Shown here piece by piece: positions 47,353 through 55,437 of a DNA stretch of 64,000 nt. Position numbers and translations under genes: made by a program. Source of the DNA: Gemmatimonadaceae bacterium. Lineage in GTDB: Bacteria > Gemmatimonadota > Gemmatimonadetes > Gemmatimonadales > Gemmatimonadaceae. Location: assembly GCA_035633115.1 (NCBI GenBank), contig DASQFN010000011.1:90983-154982 (forward strand), read 5' to 3'. The notes beneath the pieces were generated by a model, which saw nothing but the letters and a program-made list of their open reading frames with translations, was not told the DNA's origin and made no database searches. The first letter of the stretch is position 1, and each line of letters opens with the position of its first letter.

Positions 47353-49050
47353 GTGAAAGAGCTTTCTCTCAGGCCAGCTCGGCTGGCCCCTGCATTTCTC
47401 CTGCTCGCCTGCATCAACTGCGGAGGCGAGACAACCAAGGCCGCGGTGGCGACGACAGTCGCCGCGAACTCGTCGACCTCCCTCACCGGCGTTGCAGGCG
47501 GGGTCGTAACGCCGCCCCCCTCGGTTATCGTGAAAGACCAGAACGGGTCACCGATGGGTGGCGCGACAGTGAACTTCGCGGTCATCAGCGGCGGTGGATC
47601 AGTTTCCGGAGCGACAGTCACTACCGATTCTTCCGGAGTCGCGACCGTCGGCTCGTGGACGCTTGGCCCTGTAACAGGAGCGAACGTTCTCGAGGCAACT
47701 TCCGGATCACTCAATGCCGTTGCCTTTACGGCGACATCCACCCCGGGAGCTGCGGCTTCACTCGCCAGAAACACAGGCGACAGTCAGACTGCCCCAGTGG
47801 GAAGTGCAGTCCCAATTCCGCCGTCTGTTCTCGTAAAGGACGCTAACGGCAACCCGACGTCCGACGTGGCTGTAACCTTTGCGGTCGCGGATGGCGGCGG
47901 TTCGATCACCGGTGCGACTGCCGTGACAAATGCGGCGGGCGTGGCTACGGTGGGGAGCTGGACTCTTGGCCCGGCAACTGGAGCGAACGTTCTCAACGCA
48001 ACTTCCGGAACCCTGAATGCCGTTGCCTTCACGGCGACAGCCACCGCCGGAGCTGCGGCTTCAATCACCAGGAATGCAGGCGACGATCAGACCGCCGCGG
48101 CAGGAAGTGCAGTCCCAATTCCGCCGTCTGTTCTCGTAAAGGACGCTAACGGTAACCCGAAGTCAGGCGTATCCGTAACCTTTGCGGTCGTGTCGGGTGG
48201 CGGGTCGATCACCGGTGCGGCAGCCGTAACCAATGCGGCGGGCGTGGCTGCCGTGGGCAGCTGGACCCTGGGCAATGTCGGCGCGAATTCGTTGTCTGCC
48301 GCGGTTACTGGTCTTCCACCGGTGACGTTCACTGCCAGAGCCATCTCCAACCAGTGCGGCGTCCGGACGACACACACGTTCGGGACCAGCACCAGCGGAA
48401 CGCTTTCGCCGAACGACTGTCAGTTCCCCGACGGCAGCTTCGTCGACTTCTACACCACCAGCGTTCCGGAGGCTGGAGCGTATTTCTTCCGCCAGTCGGC
48501 AGCGTTCGACACGTACCTCCTCCTGGCGATGCCCGATGGAACGACTATCGGCGAGAACGACGATGAGGCCGAGACCGGGACTAACTCCGGCATCAAGGCG
48601 CTCCTGCCTGCGGGGAACTATCTGCTCGGTGCGGGCACATTCGACCCGGGCGTAACGGGCGACTACACGATCTCGTCGACGACTGCTCCGACCGACGTGG
48701 CCAACTGTGAGCTCGCCTTTGTTGTAAAGAACATTACGACGACGCAGAATATCGCCACGACCGATTGCAACCTCGCCGACGCGGGCGCGACACCAATCTA
48801 TTCCGACCGCTATTTCATTTTTCTCACTGCCGGCACGTCGATCACGATCAACATGACGTCGACCACAATTGATCCGCTCCTTCAGCTCGTTCAACTGGAC
48901 GGAGTGGTCGTGGCGCAGAACGACAACATAGATGCAACAACGAAGGATTCGCGGATCACGTTCACTGTCACGCAGACGAACTACTACGCGATCTTCGCCC
49001 GCTCCGTCCCCACGACGGCGGTGGGAGCATACACACTGACGATCCAATAG
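47353..49050 (+). CDS. Surface lipoprotein with Ig-like (Big) repeats and pre-peptidase-like C-terminal domains
   Basis: A 565-residue lipoprotein (lipobox INCGGE). Residues about 35-330 are three tandem bacterial Ig-like (invasin/Big_1-type) repeats of about 101 residues, each with PPSVLVKDANGNP, VTFAV and GSWTLG. Then two pre-peptidase C-terminal-like (PPC) beta domains (FDTYLLLAMPDGTTIGENDD; ITFTVTQTNYYAIFA). Such proteins are adhesins or cell-surface spacers. The start GTG at 47353 gives a plausible signal sequence. The internal DNA repeats are nearly identical and prone to recombination. Confidence 0.8.
   Translation: MKELSLRPARLAPAFLLLACINCGGETTKAAVATTVAANSSTSLTGVAGGVVTPPPSVIVKDQNGSPMGGATVNFAVISGGGSVSGATVTTDSSGVATVGSWTLGPVTGANVLEATSGSLNAVAFTATSTPGAAASLARNTGDSQTAPVGSAVPIPPSVLVKDANGNPTSDVAVTFAVADGGGSITGATAVTNAAGVATVGSWTLGPATGANVLNATSGTLNAVAFTATATAGAAASITRNAGDDQTAAAGSAVPIPPSVLVKDANGNPKSGVSVTFAVVSGGGSITGAAAVTNAAGVAAVGSWTLGNVGANSLSAAVTGLPPVTFTARAISNQCGVRTTHTFGTSTSGTLSPNDCQFPDGSFVDFYTTSVPEAGAYFFRQSAAFDTYLLLAMPDGTTIGENDDEAETGTNSGIKALLPAGNYLLGAGTFDPGVTGDYTISSTTAPTDVANCELAFVVKNITTTQNIATTDCNLADAGATPIYSDRYFIFLTAGTSITINMTSTTIDPLLQLVQLDGVVVAQNDNIDATTKDSRITFTVTQTNYYAIFARSVPTTAVGAYTLTIQ
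47764..48340. repeat. Tandem 303-bp coding repeats inside the Ig-like protein gene
   Basis: The segment starting GAAGTGCAGTCCCAATTCCG occurs at 47801 and again at 48104, and the surrounding units match closely over their length. A third, more diverged unit precedes them from about 47464. The unit length is 101 codons, so copy-number change keeps the reading frame. Confidence 0.8.
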
Positions 49051-49058
49051 AGAGCGCC

Positions 49059-49316
49059 ATGACCATTCGAATTGCTATCATCGGCGCAGCGGTGCTCGTT
49101 CTTTCGGCATCGTCGGCCACCGCACAGGGGAAGCCGCCGCAGCAGGTCGTGCTTTCAAAGGCTGTCATGAAATCGATGGTTGCCAGCAAGCCGAAATCAA
49201 AGATTCCGCTCACCGCCCGAGTCGGAATGGTCCGGCAGTCGCGCGTTCTGGCGACAAAGCCGGCTCAGGGAGCACCAACCTCGGTGCGAGAGATCAAGCC
49301 GGCATCGAAGAGATAA
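49059..49316 (+). CDS. Small basic exported protein
   Basis: An 85-residue product with a signal peptide (IIGAAVLVLSASSATAQG) and a Lys/Arg/Ser-rich tail without recognised domain. It begins eight bases after the Ig-like protein gene. Its stop codon lies seven bases before the left end of the inverted-repeat element, so the element may have inserted just behind or trimmed the gene end. Confidence 0.5.
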   Translation: MTIRIAIIGAAVLVLSASSATAQGKPPQQVVLSKAVMKSMVASKPKSKIPLTARVGMVRQSRVLATKPAQGAPTSVREIKPASKR

Positions 49317-49322
49317 CTGAAA

Positions 49323-49907
49323 ACGGCGGCGGCTTCGCCTGCTGTTAGCTGTTAGCAGCACTAGCTCTTAGCTCGTTAGCGTTGACGGGCGCGTGGAACT
49401 GCTCATTCGCTTCGCGGAATGATGGGTCCCAGAACTCGGCTCCATCCATTTTTGCTGGATGGTCTTTCGGCGCAAACTCCTCGTGCTCGACAAGGCCCAC
49501 GCGCTACTTGTCGACATCAACCGAGTCGTCCCTGCCATCCGCAGGGCTCACCATCAGCCGCTCAAGAGGCAGCTTCTCAAATCAGCATTGTCGACGAGCT
49601 CCAACCTTGCCGAAGGTCGAACAAAACACAGTGAGCGCGAGTTTCTTCGGTTTCTTCACATTGCCCTTGGCTCCGCAGGCGAGCTTCAATATCAGCTGAG
49701 GGCTGCCATCGACTGCAGCGCGATCCCGCAGGACGAAGGCCGCGATCTGAGCCACCGGGCCGAGGAGGTAGCGAAGATGATTCAGGGGCTAATCCGTCGG
49801 ATCAGGGACGACCTGAATGACGAGGACCACCCGGACGCGGGTGGTAACTGCTAACCAGCTAAGAGCTAGTGTTGCTAACAGCTAACAGCGGCGAAGCCCC
49901 CGCCGTT
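49323..49907 (+). mobile_element. TIR element carrying a four-helix-bundle gene (copy 1, intact)
   Basis: The left arm (49323-49381) and right arm (49846-49907) are reverse complements over about 60 bases with about three mismatches and one indel. Each arm contains GCTGTTAGCTGTTAGC and ACTAGCTCTTAGCT. The only gene inside is the four-helix-bundle protein, preceded by small hairpins. No transposase of a known class is encoded. A shorter copy with the same ends lies at 54446-54697, so the unit is mobile or has been. Confidence 0.8.
49459..49854 (+). CDS. Four-helix-bundle protein (23S rRNA intervening-sequence/Avd-like family)
   Basis: A 131-residue helical protein with family landmarks: KLLVLDKAHALLVDINRVVP, the LKSALSTSSNLAEGRTKHS signature of TIGR02436 (usually SIpsNIAEG) and FLRFLHIALGSAGELQYQL. 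Relatives are encoded in insertion sequences of 23S rRNA in some bacteria and as accessory subunits of diversity-generating retroelements; their biochemical role is poorly known, with nucleic-acid binding proposed. Here it is the only gene in an inverted-repeat element. ATG at 49459 lies in the 3' arm of a hairpin (49442-49462). No reverse transcriptase or rRNA is nearby. Confidence 0.85.
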   Translation: MVFRRKLLVLDKAHALLVDINRVVPAIRRAHHQPLKRQLLKSALSTSSNLAEGRTKHSEREFLRFLHIALGSAGELQYQLRAAIDCSAIPQDEGRDLSHRAEEVAKMIQGLIRRIRDDLNDEDHPDAGGNC

Positions 49908-49970
49908 CAAGCTTCTCTTGTTGCTAATAGCTAACAGCAGGCGAAGCCCCCGCCGTTCAAGCTTCTCTTG
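49872..49970. repeat. Tandem duplication of the element's right end
   Basis: About 49 bases (TTGCTAAYAGCTAACAGC through TTCAAGCTTCTCTTG) occur at 49872-49920 and again at 49921-49970 with two differences. The second copy matches the right end of the 54.4-kb element more closely (TAATAGC and CAGCAGGCG). It may be a relic of a second insertion. Confidence 0.8.
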
Positions 49971-50003
49971 CTGCGCTTTGCGTCCGCAGGGATATTCGCA
50001 GCC

Positions 50004-51557
50004 GTGAAGCTGCTCCCGTCTTTTGCCGCGACGTTTTTCGCACTCGTTCCGGTTCTGGGCGCGAGTGGACAGAGTCCCGCGGCCGGTGATACGCTGCCCG
50101 CGGCCAGTGATACTCTGGCGGAGGCCGAACAGCTCAGAAACACCGGACAACTCGACTCGGCAGCGACGCTGCTGCAGACCTATTGGGCGAGCCACCGTGG
50201 CGACGCCAATGCCGCTCGCCTCTACGGCGAGACCCTTTACTGGCTAAAGCGATTCGGCGACGCGCGCGCGGTTTACGAGGTGGGCGTGAGCGCCAACCCG
50301 GACGACCTTGCTCTGTCGCTTTCCTATGGCCGGATGCTGATCGAAACGGGCCACGGAGCTCGAGCCCGTACGGTGCTGTCGCCTTTTCAGCGTAGCCCGG
50401 AGGGAATCGCTCCAAGCAGCACGTTACTCGGGACTCTCTCGTACTGGGAAGGCGACTTCACGACCGCTGCTCGCTTGTTCAGTGAAGCGCTGCGCGCCAA
50501 TCCGGAGGAGCGGGACGCTGCCCGGCAGCTCGCTGAGATCCGTCTTGTGACTTCTCCGTGGCTTCGGCTCGCGGCTGACGGTCGCTTCGACGACCAACCC
50601 CTTCACAGGATTGCCGCCGACGCGCAAGTGGGATGGTACGTTACGGAGCTCGCTGCCCTTTCAGCTCGAGTACGCCCGATGCGCTTCCGGCTGGGTGATT
50701 CTTTGACGCGGACAGTTACGCAGGCGGAAGGTGAGGTTTCTGCTTACGTGCCGGCGGCACACCTCGAGATCTCACTCGCCGCCGGCGGTCTGAGCCGCTC
50801 CTATGATACGAGCTCTGATTGGACAGCGCGCGGAATGCTGGGACTCCGAATGCCCCGGCACATTGTCCTGCGTGCGCGCACCGAGCGAGCACCTTATCTG
50901 TATACGCAGGCAAGTCTCACGAAAGCGGTGATGACGCGTACCTTCAGTCTCAGCGTCGATTGGAACAATCCCGAGGGCTGGACGGCGCGCGCTCTGGCGC
51001 AGCGTCAGCTGTACCCCGACGCTAACGCGATTTCTTCAGTCTATGGGTGGGTGCTGGTCCCTTTGGTCCACCGGCCCGTGGCGGATATCCAGCTGGGCGT
51101 GAGCGCGTCCGCCCAGGATGCTGATGAGAACCGGTTCACACTGGCGAGGCCGGTGCAGCCTTACCCGCCCGGCGATTCACGTTTCAGCACGGCCGGGATA
51201 TACGCGCCCTATTATACACCCTCGGGTCTGTCGTCTCAGTCCGTCATCGGTGCTGTCGCCCTCCATCCTTCGTCCGACATAACGTTCCGCGGCGGAGGCA
51301 GCTATGCGATTCGAGCATCCGACAGCGGTCCGTCGTTTGTTGTATCGCCGGCGACGGCAGTTCAGCCGCCAACCGTGCAGCGATCATTTCAATCGCGAAC
51401 GTTTTCTGCGTGGAATGCGCGCGCTTCTATTGAAGCGGCACTGACGCCGCACGCGTCATTCATGGCCGGCGGGGAGTACGCGCGAACCATCTTCTATTCG
51501 GCAACGACCGCTGAAGCCGCGCTCATTTATCGCTTCCACGGCCGATCCCTACCCTGA
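50004..51557 (+). CDS. TPR plus outer-membrane beta-barrel protein of an exopolysaccharide operon
   Basis: A 517-residue exported protein (GTG at 50004 gives the signal MKLLPSFAATFFALVPVLGASGQ; the frame opens at TTG 49968 inside the repeat). Residues about 35-190 are TPR repeats (AARLYGETLYWLKRFGDARAVY; LLGTLSYWEGDFTTAARLF). The remainder is a YaiO-like beta-barrel with alternating strands, ending in EAALIYRF. The layout resembles polysaccharide export proteins of the PgaA/BcsC type. It is followed 50 bases later by a glycosyltransferase. Confidence 0.75.
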   Translation: MKLLPSFAATFFALVPVLGASGQSPAAGDTLPAASDTLAEAEQLRNTGQLDSAATLLQTYWASHRGDANAARLYGETLYWLKRFGDARAVYEVGVSANPDDLALSLSYGRMLIETGHGARARTVLSPFQRSPEGIAPSSTLLGTLSYWEGDFTTAARLFSEALRANPEERDAARQLAEIRLVTSPWLRLAADGRFDDQPLHRIAADAQVGWYVTELAALSARVRPMRFRLGDSLTRTVTQAEGEVSAYVPAAHLEISLAAGGLSRSYDTSSDWTARGMLGLRMPRHIVLRARTERAPYLYTQASLTKAVMTRTFSLSVDWNNPEGWTARALAQRQLYPDANAISSVYGWVLVPLVHRPVADIQLGVSASAQDADENRFTLARPVQPYPPGDSRFSTAGIYAPYYTPSGLSSQSVIGAVALHPSSDITFRGGGSYAIRASDSGPSFVVSPATAVQPPTVQRSFQSRTFSAWNARASIEAALTPHASFMAGGEYARTIFYSATTAEAALIYRFHGRSLP

Positions 51558-51607
51558 TCGATGCCTGTGATTGACACTGTTGCCGGCGCGTCGCTCCGTA
51601 GGCGAGA

Positions 51608-53218
51608 GTGAGTCTCCGGCGGGAAAAATCACGCTACGACCTCTGGCGCCACCGAAGTGCGGCGCCGGTTCGATTCTGGCAAAGGATTGTCTTGAGCGCG
51701 CTGACCGGCGTCGGCGTAGCGTCCCTGCTTCGGCTGGCGAACTGGTGGTTTCGCCCCGAACACGTAGGTGTCCCCCTGCTCTTTGGCGTCCTTTCTCTCG
51801 CATTCTGGTATGGAATTGTCCGCATAGCCCTCGGCTGGGTGAACTATTCGGCAATCGCGCGTCCCGGTCACAGACCGGCGCCGGCCGACATGAGCGTTGC
51901 GATTTTTACGACAAGCTCGCCAGGCGAGCCGCTGGAGATGTTCGAGCGTACGCTCGCCGCGTGCGCCGCGGTTCGCTATCCGCACACCACGTATCTGCTC
52001 GACGACACCCGCGACCCGCGTTTCGCCGAGCTTGCGGTGCGGTGCGGCGCGAAACCGCTCGAATTGGTTGGGCTTCCGGGCGCGAAGGCCGGAAAGATCA
52101 ACCGGGCACTCGAATTGACCAGCGAGGACTTCATTCTGGTCCTTGACCCCGATCACGTGCCGTTTCCGGAATTTCTGGATCGGGTGCTTGGACACTTTGC
52201 CGACAACGCTGTGGGTTTCGTCCAGGTTCCGCAGGCCTACTACAATCAGAGGAGATCGTTCACCGCCCGGGGGGGTGCTGAGCAGACCTACATGTTTTAT
52301 GGACCGGGGCAGATGGGACTGCACGGACACGGAGCGTGTGTCGCCATCGGCGCCAACTGCACTTTTCGGCGCGCGGCGCTAGAGTCCATTGGTGGCCACG
52401 GCGTGGGCCTGGCGGAGGACCTGATTACGGCGATCCGCCTCCACGCGAAGGGCTGGCGGAGTCTTTACGTGCCCGAAGTTGTGAGCAGGGGGCTCGTGCC
52501 CGAGGATCTTGGCTCGTTTTACAAGCAGCAGATCAAATGGGCGCGTGGAGTTTATGAAGTGGCGTTCAGCGAGTGGCCTCGTCTCTTTACTTCGCTCACG
52601 TGGCGCCAGCGGCTCTCGTACGTGACCATTGGAACCTATTACCTCTTCGGCGTGACGGCTTTGGTCTTTCTGCTTTTCCCGTATCTCTATTTATGGGCGG
52701 GAATAGAAGCGGCGCACATACGCTTTGTGGAATTCGTCACATATGGAACTCCGGTCGCGGTAATCGGGATAATGATTCATGGATTTGCTCAAGTCTGGCT
52801 CTGTCATCGCGCTGCGGAGCGGGGCCTGCATTGGCGCGGGCTCATCCTCAAGATGGGATGCTGGCCGATTTTTCTGGCCGGGACGCTCCTCGCCGTGACT
52901 CGCAGTGAGGTGCCGTACATTCCGACGGAGAAGCGAGCCGTCCGCGACAGATTTCTCCGTCTGGCGTGGCCGCAGCTCGCGATAATCACCGCCTTCGTGA
53001 TTACGCTGGCGCGAGTCGTCTGGAGCCGGGCGCTGGAAACGAGCGAAGCTTCACTCGAGCTGACCACCGAGGCAGTGTGGGGCATGGTCGCATTTGCCAC
53101 AATACCGGTAATCATGGCGATTGGAGTGCTCTATGCCGCATGGGAAGCCCGCAGTCCGGCGGCCGGCGCGCCGTGGGACGTGATTGACGTCGCCACGCTC
53201 GGCGGAGACGGTCGGTGA
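51608..53218 (+). CDS. Processive family-2 glycosyltransferase, cellulose-synthase-like
   Basis: A 536-residue inner-membrane enzyme. Two N-terminal helices precede a GT-A domain with YLLDDTRD, the DxD motif LVLDPDHVPFPEF, the acceptor-side LAEDLITAIRLH (TED equivalent) and QQIKWARG (QxxRW motif). Four or more C-terminal helices follow. It matches BcsA-like processive beta-glycan synthases but lacks a PilZ domain at this length, so c-di-GMP control is not evident. GTG start at 51608. The stop overlaps the GH26 gene start, forming an operon with the barrel gene. Confidence 0.88.
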   Translation: MSLRREKSRYDLWRHRSAAPVRFWQRIVLSALTGVGVASLLRLANWWFRPEHVGVPLLFGVLSLAFWYGIVRIALGWVNYSAIARPGHRPAPADMSVAIFTTSSPGEPLEMFERTLAACAAVRYPHTTYLLDDTRDPRFAELAVRCGAKPLELVGLPGAKAGKINRALELTSEDFILVLDPDHVPFPEFLDRVLGHFADNAVGFVQVPQAYYNQRRSFTARGGAEQTYMFYGPGQMGLHGHGACVAIGANCTFRRAALESIGGHGVGLAEDLITAIRLHAKGWRSLYVPEVVSRGLVPEDLGSFYKQQIKWARGVYEVAFSEWPRLFTSLTWRQRLSYVTIGTYYLFGVTALVFLLFPYLYLWAGIEAAHIRFVEFVTYGTPVAVIGIMIHGFAQVWLCHRAAERGLHWRGLILKMGCWPIFLAGTLLAVTRSEVPYIPTEKRAVRDRFLRLAWPQLAIITAFVITLARVVWSRALETSEASLELTTEAVWGMVAFATIPVIMAIGVLYAAWEARSPAAGAPWDVIDVATLGGDGR

Positions 53219-54372
53219 GGCGGCGGCACCGGCTGCTGCTGACCGCAACGCTTCTGCTGGCCGGCCTGGCCGGGGTGAGTCTCTTGACCGCGCTGGGCGC
53301 GGCAAGTGGTGGCCCAATTTCCAGTTTGCTGACGTCGGCGGCAACTGCTGGTGGATCGCTCGAGCACCGGGTGAGCCGGCTGTTTTCCGGCCCGGGCCGA
53401 GCCGCGAATCTTAGCTGGTTCGAGCCATACCGACGCAATCCGGATCGTTTGCGTAAACCCGACGTCGTTCTGCTCGGCGTTTATGACGGCTGGATTCCCC
53501 GCACGCTTGATGGCGTGGTGAAATTCGAACAACAGATCGGAACGACACTCCCGCTCATTCAACTCTATACGGCGTGGGGTGACAAACCCGACCAGCAGTT
53601 CCCGTCGAAGGTAGCGACGGCAATTTCGGACATGGGCTCAGTGCCTGTGATCACGTGGGAGCCGTGGCTTACGGATTTTGAGTCTGCACAGCATCCCACA
53701 ATTGCGTTGCGCGAGGCAAGAGACCGTCACGGACTGGCTGCCGTGGCGCGCGGAGACTACGATTTTTACATCGACAAATGGGCGAGCGCAGCGGCAAAAT
53801 TCGGACGGCCGATTCTGCTTCGCTTTGGCCACGAGATGAACGATCCGTATCGGTATCCCTGGGGACCGCAGAACAACACCAAAGAGGAATACATTGCGGC
53901 GTGGCGCCACGTTGTGGAGCGCTTTCGCCGCAACGGCGCGAATGGCGTCATCTGGGTATGGTCCCCTCACGTGGCTTACCAGTACTGGGAGACCTATTAC
54001 CCGGGCAGCGAGTACGTCGACTGGGTGGCCACGGGCGTCCTCAACTATGGGCCGATCGCGCGGTGGTCAGAGTGGTGGACGTTCGACGAGATTGTCGGAG
54101 CGAAGTATCCGCCGCTCGCAGCCTTTGGCAAACCGATCATGGTTGCCGAGTTCGGCTCTTTGGCGTTCGGAGGTGACCGCGCCAGCTGGTACCTGAATGC
54201 GCTGACTGATTTTCGCCGCCGTTTTCCGGCCGTGCGGGGTCTTCTCTTTTTCAACGTCAAGTCTGATCAATCAGCAACCCAGCAAGCGGTTGACTGGACC
54301 TTTGCCGACGACACTCTGACTTTGCGAACAGTAGCTCGCGCGACTGCATCGTTGCTGCAAAGCGGGAGATAG
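53215..54372 (+). CDS. GH26-like glycosyl hydrolase, membrane-anchored or secreted
   Basis: A 385-residue protein with an N-terminal signal or anchor (LLLTATLLLAGLAGVSLL). The core resembles GH26 mannanase-like enzymes: VITWEPWL, the acid/base-type LLRFGHEMNDPYRYPWG, VIWVWSPH and the nucleophile-type IMVAEFGS. It probably trims or processes the glycan made by the adjacent GT2, as hydrolases do in cellulose and PNAG operons. It overlaps the glycosyltransferase gene by four bases. Substrate unknown. Confidence 0.82.
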   Translation: MRRRHRLLLTATLLLAGLAGVSLLTALGAASGGPISSLLTSAATAGGSLEHRVSRLFSGPGRAANLSWFEPYRRNPDRLRKPDVVLLGVYDGWIPRTLDGVVKFEQQIGTTLPLIQLYTAWGDKPDQQFPSKVATAISDMGSVPVITWEPWLTDFESAQHPTIALREARDRHGLAAVARGDYDFYIDKWASAAAKFGRPILLRFGHEMNDPYRYPWGPQNNTKEEYIAAWRHVVERFRRNGANGVIWVWSPHVAYQYWETYYPGSEYVDWVATGVLNYGPIARWSEWWTFDEIVGAKYPPLAAFGKPIMVAEFGSLAFGGDRASWYLNALTDFRRRFPAVRGLLFFNVKSDQSATQQAVDWTFADDTLTLRTVARATASLLQSGR

Positions 54373-54445
54373 CATCTCGCCGCCGCGATGTCAGAAGAAA
54401 AGGCCCCGTCAACGCGAGCATTGAAAGGGACTGACAACCTGTTAA

Positions 54446-54697
54446 CGCCGCGGGCTTCGCCTGCTGTTAGCTGTTAGCAACACTAGCTCTTAGCTCGTTA
54501 GCGTTGACGGCGCGCGCAACTGCTGATTCGCTTCGCGGAACGATGCGCGCCAGAACACGGCGCCATCCACTATTGGTGGATGGTGTTTCGGCGAAAGCTC
54601 CTCGTGATCGACAAGCCCCGCGCGCGTGGTAACGGCTAACCAGCTGAGAGCTAGTGTTGCTAATAGCTAACAGCAGGCGAAGCCCCCGCCGTTCAAG
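54446..54697 (+). mobile_element. Internally deleted copy of the four-helix-bundle TIR element (MITE-like)
   Basis: Both terminal arms and the subterminal hairpin region match the 49.3-kb copy. The gene is reduced to its first dozen codons (MVFRRKLLVIDK), joined directly to the 3' tail (CGCGTGGTAACGGCTAACC). The deletion end points sit at a short ACGCG/GCGCG sequence. The copy has the same orientation as the intact element. Confidence 0.82.
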
Positions 54698-54700
54698 CCC

Positions 54701-54732
54701 AAAAAAAAGCCCCACTCTCTCGAGCTGGGGCT
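54701..54732 (-). terminator. Intrinsic terminator behind a tRNA-Pro 3' fragment
   Basis: On the minus strand AGCCCC ... GGGGCT forms a stem followed by a run of eight U. It directly follows the 3' end of the tRNA fragment, so it looks like the original terminator of the tRNA gene. Confidence 0.85.
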
Positions 54733-54734
54733 AG

Positions 54735-54781
54735 TCGGGGCGACTGGATTTGAACCAGCGACCTCCTGCTCCCGAGCAGGC
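54735..54781 (-). repeat. tRNA-Pro(CGG) 3'-half, attachment-site remnant 1
   Basis: The minus strand gives the anticodon arm (CTGCTCGGGAGCAGG), variable loop, T arm (GGTTCAAATCC) and the 3' acceptor strand (GCCCCGA) of a proline tRNA. The 5' acceptor and D arm do not match, so the gene is not functional. Such 3' halves mark att sites left by tRNA-targeting integrative elements. Confidence 0.85.
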
Positions 54782-55025
54782 GTCCCCCATAACCAACCAC
54801 GACAATCTGACGGACTTACGAGAGACAGCCTGGCATCGGCGCCGGACTTCCCGTTTATGAATGTCGGACTATGCCGTACCAAACGGACCCACAAACGGAC
54901 CCACCACCGCAGTTATCACCGCAGTCAAACCCGAGCATTTTCAATGATATTTCCAATCCAACACAAAGCAAAAGCGGCGGTTGCGTCTTTTCATTTCTCC
55001 GGAGGTAGGCTCGCCGTGCAGTTCT
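54782..55025. other. Junction DNA behind tRNA fragment 1
   Basis: No gene. Contains a pair of identical 10-mers AAACGGACCC at 54881 and 54893 (12-base period), comparable with the paired repeats at the other tRNA-fragment junctions. Confidence 0.6.
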
Positions 55026-55274
55026 TCAGCGCGTGAAAATTCGCGACACTGCGCAAGGCTCGGCCGACAGTTTGTCGAGAGTGTTCAGATCGACGAGAGT
55101 AGTGCGCTGATTCGCGATCGCGTTGATCGTCACGTAGCTAACGCGGGAACGCCGCTCGAGCTCACCCTGGCTCATCCCCTTTCGCTTCGAGGGAAAACCC
55201 AGCTTCCAGGTTGTGTTGCCAAGATCGAGCGCGAGCAGTAGCGTGTTCGCGGGACGGGTCGTCGTCGTAGGCAT
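55026..55274 (-). pseudogene. Chimeric remnant: transposase N-terminus joined to an XRE-type HTH
   Basis: Residues about 1-29 (TLLLALDLGNTTWKLGFPS) resemble the start of IS110-like transposases. From residue about 34 the sequence is an XRE-type helix-turn-helix (MSQGELERRSRVSYVTINAIANQRT) that degenerates after LDTLDKLSA-like residues. Neither part is complete. It looks like two gene ends fused by deletion. Confidence 0.6.
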
Positions 55275-55437
55275 TGCTCCTCCCCAATGTGAGAGTTGTG
55301 ATGGAGCCTCTATGGTGGCGGCCCGTTCTATTCGCCGCCACGCCTACATAGTCTCTGAAAGAAGCAACGCCAGTATCGTTCTGAATAAGGAAGGCACAGT
55401 ATCATATAGACCAGCGCGAACCTCCCGAGGCCACACC

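Noticed and set aside
49323..49907. The four-helix-bundle element as a 23S rRNA intervening sequence or part of a diversity-generating retroelement
   Set aside because: No rRNA, reverse transcriptase or template/variable repeat is present nearby.
54735..54810. A functional tRNA-Pro gene at 54.7 kb (and at 58.5, 60.6, 61.8 kb)
   Set aside because: Only the anticodon arm, T arm and 3' acceptor strand are present. No copy has a 5' acceptor strand able to pair with GCCCCGA or a proper D arm in register.
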